Below the pieces are notes generated by a model, which was given only the letters and a program-made list of their open reading frames with translations, ran no database searches and was not told the DNA's origin. A DNA stretch of 64,000 bases from Chaetomium olivaceum (taxonomy: Eukaryota > Ascomycota > Sordariomycetes > Sordariales > Chaetomiaceae). Within the stretch, counting starts at the first letter, position 1, and each line of letters opens with the position of its first letter. The stretch covers positions 248,001 through 312,000 of the forward strand of contig JAYWVB010000016.1 of assembly GCA_039881045.1 (NCBI GenBank). Direction: 5' to 3'. Both the position numbers and the translations under genes were made by a program. Shown one piece after another: positions 63,528 through 64,000 of the stretch.

Positions 63528-64000
63528 ATGAGCGCGGTCAAGAACCTTCGGGCCATGTTCGAGCAGAAGGGGGAAGCCAGTCCTCCGGACAGAGGCAGGT
63601 CGCCTGTTTCACACGGTAAGGCGCTTGCCTTTCCGGTCTGACATTCGATGTTCTGCTTGGTGCTGCATACTCTGCACATCATGCGCATCGTCTCCAAGTT
63701 GTCACCTTGAAGCTAACATCACCCCCAGGCCCGAGCGACTCCCCCAGACCCCTTTCGAAGATCCGAACGAGCTTCGTGGCAATTGAGAAGGAGGGCAGGT
63801 GGGCATCCAGCGCGAGGGCAGCCAAGACTCCGTCTCTGCGCTTCGGAAGAACAGTGGCGACAGTAACGTGACAACACCAACGACCGGAACCGAGAGATCA
63901 AATCCCTTTGACGCCTTGGCCAAATCCCCTAGCAAGCTGGGTCCCCAGACTCAGTCGATTTTCGGATCTCCACGAGCGAATACCGGTGCCCAAGATCCCG
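63528..64000 (+). CDS. Conserved hypothetical protein, cut by window end
   Basis: ATG 63528 opens MSAVKNLRAMFEQKGEASPP; exon 1 ends at 63615 (CACG/GTAAGG) and exon 2 begins at 63729 (GSDSPRP-like, PLSKIRTSFVAIEKEG). The frame then breaks at the GGG run 63793-63795. One more G restores QVGIQREGSQDSVSALRKN and a continuing frame (NPFDALAKSPSKL, IFGSPRANTGAQDP) to the last base. Ser/Pro-rich and disordered, it looks like the N-terminus of a large scaffold-type protein. I do not recognise the family with confidence. Confidence 0.7.

Overview
The window is nuclear DNA of a filamentous ascomycete, most likely a Sordariomycete close to the Sordariales. The evidence is short introns of about 50-90 bp with GTAAGT-type donors, GC-rich exons, and a gene set typical of these fungi: a Pth11-type rhodopsin-domain receptor, a HET-domain protein, a LysM protein, an alpha-1,3-glucanase relic, homoisocitrate dehydrogenase (fungal lysine pathway) and a chromodomain Ty3/gypsy element. 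I see no rRNA, tRNA or CRISPR array that I can support.

Layout. 0.1-10.3 kb: a GPALPP/DUF3752 protein, a membrane RING-H2 protein and the mitochondrial processing peptidase beta subunit, with about 4.8 kb of apparently gene-free DNA between the last two. 11.2-15.3 kb: a GH36 raffinose-synthase-like gene with a heavily interrupted frame, then an intact orphan copia-type gag ORF. 16.7-33.9 kb: a housekeeping-rich block with mitoribosomal mS38/Cox24, a DsbA-like thioredoxin-fold protein, a rhodopsin-domain receptor, the 60S assembly GTPase Nog2 divergent from mitoribosomal mS26/Pet123, an Adp1-like ABC transporter and a PLP aminotransferase. 34.9-43.8 kb: an accessory, secreted-protein region with a Kex2-processed Cys-rich protein, an unrecognised gene remnant, a GH71 pseudogene, a LysM protein with Cys-rich repeats and an orphan ORF. 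43.8-51.6 kb: a young, nearly complete chromovirus with near-identical LTRs and a perfect 5-bp target duplication. 51.9-54.2 kb: a HET-domain gene and a second GH71 scrap. 55.1-64.0 kb: a yapsin-like aspartic protease, mitochondrial EF-G (Mef1), homoisocitrate dehydrogenase (Lys12) and the start of a further gene cut by the window end.

Four genes serve mitochondrial protein import or translation (MPP-beta, mS38, mS26, EF-G1), but they are scattered and do not form an operon. The 34.9-43.8 kb block looks like a cell-wall or secreted-interaction neighbourhood in partial decay.

A recurring technical point: several otherwise intact conserved genes (RING, Nog2 twice, ABC transporter, aminotransferase, HET, the last gene) each lack one base in or next to a short homopolymer. 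Restoring that base returns the full family reading frame, so these are probably sequencing or assembly under-calls rather than biology. The GH36 gene has far more disruptions and may be a true pseudogene.

The strongest unusual signals are in the retrotransposon. It has an antisense ORF with a Zn2Cys6-like cysteine pattern plus a coiled coil between the pol end and the 3' LTR. It has a primer-binding position that is complementary to an LTR segment downstream of a TATA-like box, which suggests Tf1-type self-priming. It also has an extra coiled-coil plus Cys/His-rich module between Gag and protease.
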